Origin: Ruminococcaceae bacterium D5 | GTDB lineage: Bacteria; Bacillota; Clostridia; Oscillospirales; Ruminococcaceae | Direction: 5' to 3' | Assembly (NCBI GenBank): GCA_900113995.1 | Contig: FORK01000001.1 | Span: forward strand, 1 to 64,000 | DNA: 64,000 nucleotides | Shown here: in pieces, positions 1 through 8,758 of the stretch | Numbering within the stretch: position 1 is the first letter of the stretch | Layout of the letters: each line of letters begins with the position of its first letter | The notes under the pieces: model-generated | Told to the model about the DNA's origin: nothing | What the model saw: the letters and a program-made list of their open reading frames with translations, nothing else | Database searches by the model: none | Made by a program: the position numbers and the translations under genes

Positions 1-27
1 CGGCCTGTAGAAAAAATGCGATTGGCA

Positions 28-111
28 GACCTTTCGATGCCTCTTAAGAGGCTGCCTGTAATATGCCCTTCTAGGGCTTGGAGCAAACCACCAGTTCAAC
101 TGGTGGTTTTG
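28..111. mobile_element. Three consecutive hairpins, possible IS200/IS605-type end remnant
   Basis: Three short perfect hairpins follow each other in a gene-free stretch at the window edge: one centred near position 45, one near 71, and a 10-bp palindrome at 87-107 followed by four T. The last can act as an intrinsic terminator and lies just past the stop of the minus-strand methyltransferase. Subterminal hairpins of this style are seen at ends of IS200/IS605 elements and their non-autonomous derivatives. No transposase is visible, so the mobile-element reading is a guess. Confidence 0.3.
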
Positions 112-112
112 A

Positions 113-1447
113 TTAATTCCGGACCAGTTCCACAATGCTTTCCCGCAGCGTCGTTTTCAGGTACGGGTACTGATTGAGCTGCTGGGTCGAGGTCCTCGCA
201 TTTCTGCATTTCACGATGCGGCCGACCGCAAAGCCCTCCTGCTCGCCGAGGTAGGCCAGCAGCAGGTCTGTGGGAACAATCTTTCCAAGGTAGGCCGACT
301 GATCAACCACAATATAGGTCTTTCCGCCCGGATTCAGGCAGAGGGCGCACTGCCGCAGCACCTCACGCATATCCGAGAAATAGCCCCGGATCATATCGGG
401 CACCTTGCGGGTTCTGCCGTCCTTTTTGCCGGTCCGCGCCTCCTTCGCAGGAATCGCCTCTTCGATCTCCTTTGCAATGAGGTCGATGTAGGGATCGCAG
501 GCCTTCTGCACCTGAGCGCCAACAAAGGAACGGACGGCTCCCCTGCGCAGGTCTGCAATCCCCGTCATGCCGTCGGCAAAGCCTCCGAGAATCAATTCCA
601 GCTTGTATGACTCGAAGTAATCGAAGGAGTTTGCATAGGGAGGCGAAAAAATGATCGCCCCGGCCCGCCGTCCGTCCCGGCAGTTCTCATATCTTTGGTA
701 AAGATGGCACGCCGTATCACACAGGCCGAAGCCCCGCACGCCGTCGCAGGGCCTGACCCTGCGGATATCCTCGATCATGAGCGCCGCCTTTTCTTCAAAA
801 AAGGCGGCGGTATCTTTAACCCGGGAGGCACTCACCTTGAGTCCGTTGCCGTCCCGCTTGCGGTCGGAACAGTCAAGAATAATCGAGACAAAGGCGGCTC
901 GCAGAAGCTGTCCGGCCCGGGATTCCGGCAGCGTGTCAAGAAACGAACGGATCCGCACAAGCTCATCAAAGCGGGCTGGCTGGAAATAGCGGCAAACCTC
1001 CCTGTCGCTTTTTCGAGGCGCCCCGCCGCGAAAGTTCCGGAGGGCTGCGAGGAATCCGCGGATCTCTTCAAAATCCTGCGTATCGTAGCGGTCCACCTTG
1101 GTGTTGGTCAAAAATGCAGACATCGGATTGACATCGAGCCCCAGCGTGTTGTAGCCGCTCAGGACCGCGACGACATTGGTGGTCCCCGACCCGCAGAAGG
1201 GATCGATGATCAGCTCCCCCTTTTGGGCTCCGGACAGGGCAATCAGCTCTGCAATCAGCTCGCCCGCAAAGCCCTCCCGATACTTAAACCACTGATGGTA
1301 CGGGGCGGCGGCATTGGCGGAAAAGTTGACCAGACGGTGGTATTTTTCCGGCGCAGCCCCGACGGCATATTTCGTCTCAAGGGAGAGCAGCCATTCCTGA
1401 AGCGCGGAAGAGTCATAAATTCTCTGTGTCTTTAACAGCTCATGCAT
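113..1447 (-). CDS. DNA methyltransferase (N6-adenine/N4-cytosine type)
   Basis: A SAM-dependent DNA methyltransferase of 444 residues. The SAM-binding motif I reads DPFCGSGTT (from about residue 82) and the catalytic motif IV reads SPPY in the C-terminal half, the amino-methyltransferase signature for adenine N6 or cytosine N4. An ATG 39 bases further upstream is open, but the start at 1447 has AGAAAGGA about 8 bases before it and overlaps the upstream gene's stop by a few bases, as expected for translational coupling. It forms a two-gene operon with the second methyltransferase. No restriction endonuclease is visible in the window. Target sequence unknown. Confidence 0.85.
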   Translation of the reverse strand: MHELLKTQRIYDSSALQEWLLSLETKYAVGAAPEKYHRLVNFSANAAAPYHQWFKYREGFAGELIAELIALSGAQKGELIIDPFCGSGTTNVVAVLSGYNTLGLDVNPMSAFLTNTKVDRYDTQDFEEIRGFLAALRNFRGGAPRKSDREVCRYFQPARFDELVRIRSFLDTLPESRAGQLLRAAFVSIILDCSDRKRDGNGLKVSASRVKDTAAFFEEKAALMIEDIRRVRPCDGVRGFGLCDTACHLYQRYENCRDGRRAGAIIFSPPYANSFDYFESYKLELILGGFADGMTGIADLRRGAVRSFVGAQVQKACDPYIDLIAKEIEEAIPAKEARTGKKDGRTRKVPDMIRGYFSDMREVLRQCALCLNPGGKTYIVVDQSAYLGKIVPTDLLLAYLGEQEGFAVGRIVKCRNARTSTQQLNQYPYLKTTLRESIVELVRN

Positions 1448-3509
1448 TCGGTGAATCCTTTCTTCTCTTCCAGACGCCGTCCTCATAGAGCAGCGCCTGC
1501 TTCAGACGGGTATCCAGATAGTCGCTGGGCAGGGCGGAGATATCCTCCATCCGGCTTCCGGTGTTCACGCACCAGAGGATATACTGCATCAGGCCCCGTG
1601 TCATGTCCGCCAGCACCTTTTGATACAGCTCCGCAGTCGTATAAGTTTTCCCGCGCCGGAACAGCCGGGCGACCGCCCCATCCACCGAGCGCCGGATCAC
1701 CTCTGAAAAGCCTCCGGCTCCGTCGGCCGCAGCCCCGGCGTTTCCCTTGCGGAAGGAATAGATAAAATCACCCTGAATATTTCCTGAGAAGCGCAGGTGG
1801 GCGGTGTTTTTATAGGATTCTATATAATCCTGAAACAGGATTCCGTCTTCCGGCAGGTAGAACCCGGCCCGCGCCACCGCCTTGAGCATCGCCGCCCATA
1901 CCTTGATGTTCTTGTTGTTGAAGGTAAAGACGAGGTAGCCGCCCGGCTTGAGGACCCGTGCGCTCTCCGAATATACTTCGTACAAAAGCTCTTCGTAATC
2001 GTTCTCGTCCTTCGCGCCTTTGTAGTTGCTCTTGCGGCTGACGACCGCCTCTTCCTCCTTATACACACAGCGGTCGAGGCCGCGGTAAATTGCATACCAT
2101 GCGTTCCATATCACCGAAAGCTCGGCGTACTGAACATTGCTTCCGTAAGGCGGGTCGGTGATGACGGCATCGACCGACTCATCCGGAACCGGCAGCGATG
2201 CCGCACTCCGGTTCAGAACCATATAGCTGCTGCGCAGCCGGATATCCTCGAAGCTCTCCACCTCCACAATATCCTTCGGCAGCACAGAGGCCGCATATTC
2301 GCAGCCCCTGAGGATGGCTCCGGCACGCTGTCTGAGGACATCGAGGATGTTGGTCTCGACATACTGATTCGGCAGCCAGAAGGCGTGCTTATCCATTGCA
2401 GTCGGCTTGCCGCCCTCCCAGTTGTCGGTCACCCGCACCATCTTGTTGGTATACCGCAGGGAAGAGCTGAACAGGAAATACAGGTACTCGTTGAGTCTGG
2501 AGCCGGTTTTCCCCCGCAGCCGCATGATGTCGTTGAAGATCAGTCCGTTGAGCGCGTAGTTGCGTTCGGTGAAAAAGTCGCTGTAACAGGCAACTCCTTT
2601 TTCATACAGCTTATCTTCATACCGGCGGTCCCAGTCCTTTGGGATCGGAAACTCCGGCTTATATTCCAGGTCCCGCACGATCTGCCGCAAGTCATACTTC
2701 TGAAAAGCACAGATATTTTCCACGCCCAGTGGACGGGTCAGCGTCTTTCCAGTGGAATCCGAGCGATAGCGGACCCGCACCGGATGGCTGCCCGCCGGGG
2801 CGCAGGCCACCCGTTTGACGCCGCCCCGATGGGCGGCACAATCCCCGTTCGAGCAGCGGTACACCCCGTTTGAGAGCTTGTTTTCTTCCAGCAGTACAAT
2901 CTCCGCGCCGCAGTGGGGGCATATTACCGTATACACCCACTCGAACCACAGGGCCGTGCCGCGGTCATCGTCAAATTCCACGCGGTACCAATCCCCATAC
3001 TTCTTTTCCGCAGAAAGCAAAAACCGCCGGTAAAAGTCCCGCAGCTCGTCGATTTCTCCGTTAAACATCTGCATCCGGGTGATGAAGGCCGCCAGCGGAT
3101 TCAGATCGACGCCGATCGCGTTGCGGCCGAGTGCGGCGGCCTCGAACACGGTGACACCGCCGCCGCAGAAGCAGTCGAGGACAATATCCCCCTTGCGGGT
3201 GTAGTGCTGAATCATATGTCTGAAGACGTTGTAGGGACGCCGCGCAAAATACTTGTGCATTTTGTACTGCGGCGTGTGTCCCTTGGCTTCGATTGATGTT
3301 TTCAGGGGCCTGATCTCCATCCTCTGGTCTCTCTCCTTCTGGTAGCGCAGGGATCTGCCGTCCTCCGGCTTTTCAGCATCGGCCGGTATGACCCACATCG
3401 TATCAACCAGCTGAGCTCCGGGAATCCGCCCTTCCTTGCACAGCGTCAGCACGCGCCTTTTGGTCAGACCCCATGCATCCGCCGCCTCTTTCGCTGATTT
3501 ATAGTTCAT
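1440..3509 (-). CDS. DNA methyltransferase with N-terminal HTH and zinc ribbon
   Basis: A large (689 aa) DNA methylase. An N-terminal helix-turn-helix segment (about residues 1-40, with AADAWGLTKRRV) precedes the methylase core. Motif I is DCFCGGGVT near residue 112, a CxxC...CxxxxC zinc-ribbon-like insert follows, and motif IV is DPPYGSN near residue 455. The architecture resembles DUF1156-type DNA methylases. The start at 3509 (MNYKSAKEAADAW) is chosen because it has a GAAAGGTGG ribosome site and because a TATAAT box at 3535-3540 sits on the next upstream ATG. It is the first gene of the methylase pair. The partner also has its own motifs I and IV, so these look like two separate enzymes rather than subunits of one. 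Confidence 0.82.
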   Translation of the reverse strand: MNYKSAKEAADAWGLTKRRVLTLCKEGRIPGAQLVDTMWVIPADAEKPEDGRSLRYQKERDQRMEIRPLKTSIEAKGHTPQYKMHKYFARRPYNVFRHMIQHYTRKGDIVLDCFCGGGVTVFEAAALGRNAIGVDLNPLAAFITRMQMFNGEIDELRDFYRRFLLSAEKKYGDWYRVEFDDDRGTALWFEWVYTVICPHCGAEIVLLEENKLSNGVYRCSNGDCAAHRGGVKRVACAPAGSHPVRVRYRSDSTGKTLTRPLGVENICAFQKYDLRQIVRDLEYKPEFPIPKDWDRRYEDKLYEKGVACYSDFFTERNYALNGLIFNDIMRLRGKTGSRLNEYLYFLFSSSLRYTNKMVRVTDNWEGGKPTAMDKHAFWLPNQYVETNILDVLRQRAGAILRGCEYAASVLPKDIVEVESFEDIRLRSSYMVLNRSAASLPVPDESVDAVITDPPYGSNVQYAELSVIWNAWYAIYRGLDRCVYKEEEAVVSRKSNYKGAKDENDYEELLYEVYSESARVLKPGGYLVFTFNNKNIKVWAAMLKAVARAGFYLPEDGILFQDYIESYKNTAHLRFSGNIQGDFIYSFRKGNAGAAADGAGGFSEVIRRSVDGAVARLFRRGKTYTTAELYQKVLADMTRGLMQYILWCVNTGSRMEDISALPSDYLDTRLKQALLYEDGVWKRRKDSPNA

Positions 3510-3721
3510 CTGGCGCTGCCACCTTTCGTCCTTCATTATATACCTAATCGGGAACAATAGAAAGAAAAATATTTTTATTCTTCCGCCCGCGGACACAGGG
3601 CCGCGCAATCGAATCCACGCGCTGCACAGGCGGGATGCACCGGATTTCAGAGAAATGACGCCGCTTCGCCGCGCTCAGTTCTTCCGGCGAAAGCATCCCA
3701 TTCCCTGCCGGTCGCTGTCCT

Positions 3722-3770
3722 GCGCAAAAATTTCCCGGATGCCATAATGGTATCCGGGAAATTTTTGCGC
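3722..3770. terminator. Long perfect inverted repeat, bidirectional terminator
   Basis: Two 19-nt perfect arms flank an 11-nt loop, with A5/T5 runs inside the arms. It lies between the stop of the Hpt gene and the promoter of the methyltransferase operon, so it most likely ends the Hpt transcript on the minus strand. Confidence 0.6.
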
Positions 3771-3784
3771 CACGCGTATGACGC

Positions 3785-4150
3785 CTACCGGGCATGGGCC
3801 GTTTCGGACATCACAATCTGCCTAAACTCCTCATGCTTTTGCAGAAGCCGTTCATACGTGAACTTCAGCTCCTGAAGCTCTCCCCGCCGAAGCGGCGCCG
3901 CCAGCTCCACCGCGAGATCGTACAAGGGCGTCAGCCCTGTATTGGCGGCGATCCCCTTGATGGTGTGTGCAGCTTCGAAAGCTCCGGCCGCGTCCGCCCT
4001 TTTCAGCGATTCCCCCAGCTTCTGAAACGCGGGATCTTTCTCAACGATTGCAATACAGTCGACCAGAAGGTCTTCATCCCCCATCAGCCTCGTCAGGGCG
4101 CCCTTCACGTCGCAGCCCCAGCTCTCCAATTTGATCAGCAACGCTTTCAT
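3785..4150 (-). CDS. Histidine phosphotransfer (Hpt) domain protein
   Basis: A single-domain Hpt protein of 121 residues, the phosphorelay intermediate that carries a phosphoryl group on histidine between receiver domains. The phospho-acceptor motif is AAHTIKGIAANTGL at about residues 60-73, with the His followed by the usual Lys-Gly. The rest is predicted alpha-helical, as in the four-helix Hpt fold. There is no signal peptide or membrane segment. No kinase or receiver gene is adjacent, so its partners are elsewhere. A second, truncated Hpt at 32.2 kb sits next to a hybrid kinase. The ATG at 4150 is preceded by a purine-rich GGAGAAATGGAAAG stretch. Confidence 0.85.
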   Translation of the reverse strand: MKALLIKLESWGCDVKGALTRLMGDEDLLVDCIAIVEKDPAFQKLGESLKRADAAGAFEAAHTIKGIAANTGLTPLYDLAVELAAPLRRGELQELKFTYERLLQKHEEFRQIVMSETAHAR

Positions 4151-4973
4151 CTTTCCATTTCTCCTATGGAAATCAAATTTTGTTCACATTATACCTTTGT
4201 TTGTGAATGAAAACAAGCAGGTATTTTTTGTTCCATATTCCCCCAAAGTCCGGAAAACGTCCTGTTTTATCTTCACAGTGAGGCACGATCCCATCCGCGC
4301 CTGTATTCTGTTGCGAAAAGCAGCTGTCATATTCTTTTATATAAATGATTTGGGACTTTTACGTCCTTTGCCGCTGAACAAATTTGTGCCCTGCTGTGGG
4401 CCATTCATTTTTATCAGGGAAACCGGCCTCTCGCGCCTAAGGCAAAGGTACACGGTTTTGTTTTACAAGGAAGGGGAACGGGAACAGAACTCCGCCTTTT
4501 GCGGGCCGCGGGGGCAGCTGCGGCGCAGGCGCCGTACGGTGCGGCGGGCATTCCAACACCCCTATGAACATCATCCGAAACGCTTTCTTCTCCGGTCTGA
4601 TCTCTGCAACGGCGGAAAGGCTAAAGTGTCCGCAGGTTTTGCCGTAGGGAACTGTCCCCTGCGCGGACTCCCTATGCCCCTTCAGATTTTCTCGAGCAGA
4701 ATATCCCCGTCGTGCTTTTCTCCCGGCGCTTGTCCGTCAGCCCTTTCCGCTCTCTTTCCTTTGTGTGCGCGGCCGATGCAGTTTTTCACCGCCCAATCCC
4801 GCGGCTTTGGGACGAACAGAATGAACCGGGCTTCCTCCGATGAGGTGCTCCGGCTTTGATTGAATGAAACGCCGTGCGCGGCCGGCCCTGAATATTCTCC
4901 GCCTATTCTGCGGTACATCCGGTCATAATATGATGACGGAACGCTTTTAGAACCCCTTCAAAGGAGAAGCGCC
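4151..4973. other. Gene-free region, no recognisable feature
   Basis: About 820 bases between the divergent Hpt and DUF1622 genes. The first 250 bases are AT-rich and the remainder GC-rich. Open frames on both strands (for example minus 4682-4918) have no recognisable domain or ribosome site. Nothing here could be assigned. Confidence 0.5.
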
Positions 4974-5282
4974 ATGGAAAAGCTGCTGCATCTGATGCTG
5001 CCGGAGATTATTTCCACCCTCGAGCTGATCGGGGTGCTCATTATTTTTGGAAGCTCACTCAAAACCTTTGTCCTTTACCTCATCTGGTTTTTTCGGGGAA
5101 GGAGCTATCCGGTCAAACGGGAGCTTGCCTTTTCCCTTGCTCTGGCGCTGGAATATAAAATGGGAGCCGAAATTTTAAAGACCGTCCTGATTCGGGATAT
5201 GCAGGAAATCTGGATGCTCGGAGCCATTATCATTCTGCGGGCGCTGCTCTCCCTTTTGATTCATTTTGAGATGAGGGAGTAG
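4974..5282 (+). CDS. DUF1622 family membrane protein
   Basis: A small integral membrane protein (102 aa) matching the DUF1622 family. It has three hydrophobic segments, at about residues 14-36, 47-60 and 75-96, and a basic loop FFRGRSYPVKRE between the first two. Family function is unknown. An excellent ribosome site (AAAGGAG) lies 8 bases before the ATG. It stands alone: the upstream neighbour is divergent and the downstream one convergent. No terminator hairpin was seen after the stop. Confidence 0.8.
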   Translation: MEKLLHLMLPEIISTLELIGVLIIFGSSLKTFVLYLIWFFRGRSYPVKRELAFSLALALEYKMGAEILKTVLIRDMQEIWMLGAIIILRALLSLLIHFEMRE

Positions 5283-5390
5283 GCAGGATTCTCAAAATCG
5301 AAAGAAACGAACGGCGCCCGGCAAAAAACTGCTTCCTTTTTGGATTACAGGATTACAGAATATGGTAGTGTCTCCCGAAGCAAATGATCT

Positions 5391-6833
5391 TCACGCATGT
5401 TCCAGGCCCTCCTGCGCGGGATTGTCCAGCAGGCTGCCCCGAAAATCAAACCGGGAGCCGTGGCAGGGGCAGTCCCAGCTCTTTTCATCGGGATTCCATT
5501 CGAGCTGGCAGCCCAGATGCGGACAACGGATGGAGACGACGAAACACTCCCCCTTCTCGTCCTTGTAAACGCCCATCTTCTGTCCGTCGCACTCCACCAC
5601 GCCGCCATGTCCCGGGGGAAGCGCCTCCAGCTCGGCGCGGGGCGGCGTGAAAAGGCTTCTTGCAAGCCCCTTGGCCGCCTGCGCCGTTTCCTCAAAGAGT
5701 GTTTGCGCACTGGCGGAAGGGGTAAACCGCTGCGGGGAGAAGACCGGCTCCCATGGACTCGCCCCCTTCACAATGAGGTCTGCAAGCAGCAAAGCGGATA
5801 CCATTGACGAGGTCATGCCCCACTTTTGAAATCCGGTGGCCACATACCAGCCGGGCTCGGCTGCGGAATAGCGTCCGATATATGGCACCCCATCGAGGGT
5901 CATACAGTCCTGCGCGCTCCAGCAGGCGGTTTCTCTGCTCTGCGGCCAATACCGCTTTGCTGCCTGCCGCAGCTTTTGATATTGGCCGCCCGCCGAGTTT
6001 TCCCCGGTGCGGTGGCTTCCACCGCCGAGGAAAAGCGTCTCCCCCTGCGGCCGGAAGGAGAGTCCGTCCTCATCAATTCCCAGATACATCCCCTCCATCC
6101 GCGGGGTCCCCTCCAGAGACAATACATAGCTGCGTTCCTGATGCATCCGCATAAAGAAGTAGCCCGGCACATTCAGGAAGGGATAGTGACAGGCGAAAAC
6201 GATCTGCTCCGCGGTCACAACACCCCGGTCGGTCATCACCCGTTTTCCTTGCACCGACCGCACTGCGGTCTGCTCGTAAATCTCCAACGGCTCTGCAACC
6301 GCCTTGAGAAATGAGAGTGGGTGAAACCTCGCCTGTCCCTCAAAACGCAGCGCCGTTTCGACCGGAAAAGGCAGCTCGGTTTCTGTACAGAGGCGCGCGT
6401 CAATTCCAAGCGTTTCGGCAGCTTTCCACTCACGGACAAGAGCCTCCCGCCCGGAGGTGGAATAGAGATATGCCGGCGCTTCGACAAAGCCGCAGTCGAT
6501 TCCCGCCTCCCGCACCATCCGCCGGTATTCCCCGATCGCCCGCTGGTTGGATTCGGCATACTGGCGGGCCTTTTCTTTCCCGAGCTGCTCAAGAAGGCGA
6601 TGGTAGATCAGCCCATGCTGGGAAGTGATTTTCGCAGTGGTATTTTTCGTCTGTCCGCTCCCGATGCGGGAGGCTTCCAGAACAACCGTCCGCAGCCCCG
6701 CGGCCTGCAAAAAATATGCGGTGAGCACTCCCGCCAGTCCCGCGCCGATCACTGCGGCGTCCGCTTTGAGATCCCCGGGGAGCGCAGGCCGCCCGGGGAG
6801 TGTTTCGGTTTTGCTCCAGAATGATCTGCTCAT
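5391..6833 (-). CDS. FAD-dependent oxidoreductase with C-terminal Rieske [2Fe-2S] domain
   Basis: A two-domain protein of about 480 residues. The N-terminal DAO-type oxidoreductase has the FAD dinucleotide-binding motif VIGAGLAGVLTAYFL near residues 27-41. The last ~100 residues form a Rieske domain with both ligand pairs, CPHLGC and CPCHGS. This architecture (glycine-oxidase-like plus Rieske) is common in Bacillota, where substrate and electron partner are generally unknown. The frame is open upstream to 6998, but homology begins after the ATG at 6833, which is preceded by a G-rich GGGGTGGGGTG stretch. No signal peptide, so probably cytoplasmic. Just upstream is a short ORF that may be cotranscribed. 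Confidence 0.85.
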   Translation of the reverse strand: MSRSFWSKTETLPGRPALPGDLKADAAVIGAGLAGVLTAYFLQAAGLRTVVLEASRIGSGQTKNTTAKITSQHGLIYHRLLEQLGKEKARQYAESNQRAIGEYRRMVREAGIDCGFVEAPAYLYSTSGREALVREWKAAETLGIDARLCTETELPFPVETALRFEGQARFHPLSFLKAVAEPLEIYEQTAVRSVQGKRVMTDRGVVTAEQIVFACHYPFLNVPGYFFMRMHQERSYVLSLEGTPRMEGMYLGIDEDGLSFRPQGETLFLGGGSHRTGENSAGGQYQKLRQAAKRYWPQSRETACWSAQDCMTLDGVPYIGRYSAAEPGWYVATGFQKWGMTSSMVSALLLADLIVKGASPWEPVFSPQRFTPSASAQTLFEETAQAAKGLARSLFTPPRAELEALPPGHGGVVECDGQKMGVYKDEKGECFVVSIRCPHLGCQLEWNPDEKSWDCPCHGSRFDFRGSLLDNPAQEGLEHA

Positions 6834-7063
6834 CGTCCGCACCCCACCCCGGCGCCGCCGTCCCTTCCACAAACTGAGCCCCGCTCCGCGCCGCAGGCGG
6901 TGAGCGCCGGTCCCGGCAAAACAGGCAGCGGTTGCAGGCGATGAAGGTTCTGGTTCCCGCCGCAAGTGGTGAGCGCCGCCTTTATCATTCCGCACCAATT
7001 TTCCGGAGTCCGAATCTCCTGAGAGGCAATTGCTTGCATAATATCACGCTCCTTTATGATCAT
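6834..7063 (-). other. Short possible ORF upstream of the Rieske oxidoreductase
   Basis: An ORF begins at 7063 with a credible start (MIIKERDIMQAIASQE) but turns into low-complexity sequence after about 40 residues. A different frame of the same DNA shows a Cys-containing stretch (ACNRCLFCRD). A small frameshifted protein, or only the leader of the downstream oxidoreductase mRNA, are both possible. No family recognised. Confidence 0.25.
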
Positions 7064-7337
7064 TATCGTTGGTAAATCCGTCGTAAATATTCCGAGCGGG
7101 CAATTCGAAGGGAAACTCGTACCTTTCTTTCAACCTGTCTAAATTATGATTTCTATGTTAACAAAATTAAAACATTTTCCGCATATGTGAACAGTGTTTT
7201 ATCCAATTCGATCTCTCTTGTTTCCGAAAATCACAGGGGTTACAATAAAAACGATCAAAAACAGGCCGGAAGGGAGGGCCGTTTGACCGCCTGCCGACAG
7301 AACCCGCAGACAAGTTTTATGATTGAGAGGGAAGGAT

Positions 7338-8693
7338 ATGACAAATTTAAATCAGAAGCTATCCACCGGCACCAAAATCGGATACGGCGTAGGACAACTG
7401 GGTTCCGGTCTGGCTTATAACCTGTATTACTACTACTTTATCTACTTTATGACCACCATCGCCGGAGTCAATGCGGCTGTGGCCGGCACCATCTCGCTGT
7501 TTGCGGTCATCTGGGACGCGGTTACAGACCCGCTGATCGGCATTTTCAGCGACTCGCTGAAAATCAAGACGGGTACCCGCCGCCGCCTGATGATGCGCGC
7601 CTCCGTTCCGCTGGGCATTACTGTTTTTCTGCTCTTTACCTCCTTCAACTTTGCGACCGACGGCGTCAAAATCTTTTACTATGCAATTCTCAACATTTTC
7701 TTCTGGATGTTCTTCACCATGTGCGACATCCCGCACATCACACTGGGGCAGGAACTGACCGAGGATTATGACGAAAAAAGCTCCATCCGCGGTTATTCCT
7801 CCGCCTTCCTGTATGCGGGCGAGCTGGTCGTTTCAGGCGCCACGATGATTCTGGTCAACCGCTGCTCCACCGAGGTGGTCGGATGGAGAGTCGTTGCCAT
7901 CATCACCGCCCTTTTCTGTTTCCTCTCCTACTTTGTCGCCGGCGCCTGCACAAAAGGCAAGGAAATCGCCCTTTCAGATGAACAGGCCAAAGCGGCCAAC
8001 ACCGTCTCTCTGCGCGGCTTTGTGGACTGCTTCACCAACCGCACCTATGTCCTGCTGATCCTCGTCGCTCTCTTCGCCAACTGCATCGTCGGTATTCAGG
8101 CGTCGGGCAACATCTTTGTCCAGACCTACTTCTATGGCCTGAGCGACATCCAGATCAGTGTCATCAACATGGGCAAGTGCTTCTACATGATCATCTGCTC
8201 GCTGGTGATCGGTGAAATTTCCTCCAGGGTGGATAAGCGCAAGGTGATGATCTTCGGCTTCTTCGCATATGCCTTCGGCATGTTCTGCATCCGGATTCTT
8301 CCGGCCACCATTCCGTTCTATATTTTCGCCCTCTGCTTCTCAGCGCTCGGCAACGCCACCTTCTGGACTCTGATCTACTCGGTTCTGGCCGATGTGATTA
8401 CCATCGACGCCGCGGAGCATGGTACAAACCGCGCGGGCGCGATGACCTCTCTCCTGAGCATGTGCAACAAATTCGGCTGCTCGTTCGGCATGTGGGCGGT
8501 CGGCGTCGGCCTGACCGCTACCGGATTCGTCGAAAGCGCCGTTGTGCAGAGCGCGGGCGCCATCTCGGGCATCCGCTCGGTCTACGGGGTCGGCGGCCTG
8601 ATCTTCGGTCTGATCATCGCATTCCTCGCCATCAAATACCCCTACTCCCGCGAAGTTTACAACGCAAAGCTGGCGCAGCTCCAGAAGAAATAA
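7338..8693 (+). CDS. GPH-family (MelB-like) sugar:cation symporter
   Basis: A 12-helix transporter of the glycoside-pentoside-hexuronide:cation symporter family (MFS superfamily), about 451 residues. The N-terminus KIGYGVGQLGSGLAYN and the helix-2/3 loop DAVTDPLIGIFSD are characteristic of MelB/XynP-type proteins; the Asp residues there contribute to cation binding in this family. It should bring a glycoside or uronide into the cell with Na+ or H+. The start at 7338 is set by AGGGAAGGAT immediately upstream; an ATG 15 bases earlier has no such site. No glycosidase gene is adjacent, so the substrate cannot be inferred. It ends at a strong bidirectional terminator. Confidence 0.87.
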   Translation: MTNLNQKLSTGTKIGYGVGQLGSGLAYNLYYYYFIYFMTTIAGVNAAVAGTISLFAVIWDAVTDPLIGIFSDSLKIKTGTRRRLMMRASVPLGITVFLLFTSFNFATDGVKIFYYAILNIFFWMFFTMCDIPHITLGQELTEDYDEKSSIRGYSSAFLYAGELVVSGATMILVNRCSTEVVGWRVVAIITALFCFLSYFVAGACTKGKEIALSDEQAKAANTVSLRGFVDCFTNRTYVLLILVALFANCIVGIQASGNIFVQTYFYGLSDIQISVINMGKCFYMIICSLVIGEISSRVDKRKVMIFGFFAYAFGMFCIRILPATIPFYIFALCFSALGNATFWTLIYSVLADVITIDAAEHGTNRAGAMTSLLSMCNKFGCSFGMWAVGVGLTATGFVESAVVQSAGAISGIRSVYGVGGLIFGLIIAFLAIKYPYSREVYNAKLAQLQKK

Positions 8694-8720
8694 CGTTCTT
8701 TTCCGTCGGCGGCAGAAAAA

Positions 8721-8749
8721 TGCCCCGCGCGGTTGATTCGCGCGGGGCA
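8721..8749. terminator. Bidirectional intrinsic terminator
   Basis: An 11-bp GC-rich perfect stem with a 7-nt loop, an A-run on the left and a short T-run on the right. It sits between the convergent GPH transporter and agmatine-deiminase-like genes. Confidence 0.75.
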
Positions 8750-8758
8750 CTTTGAAAG

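Noticed and set aside
4131-4859. A 242-codon plus-strand ORF between the Hpt and DUF1622 genes
   Set aside because: No ribosome site, Arg/Pro/Ser-rich composition typical of non-coding GC-rich frames, and no recognisable domain.
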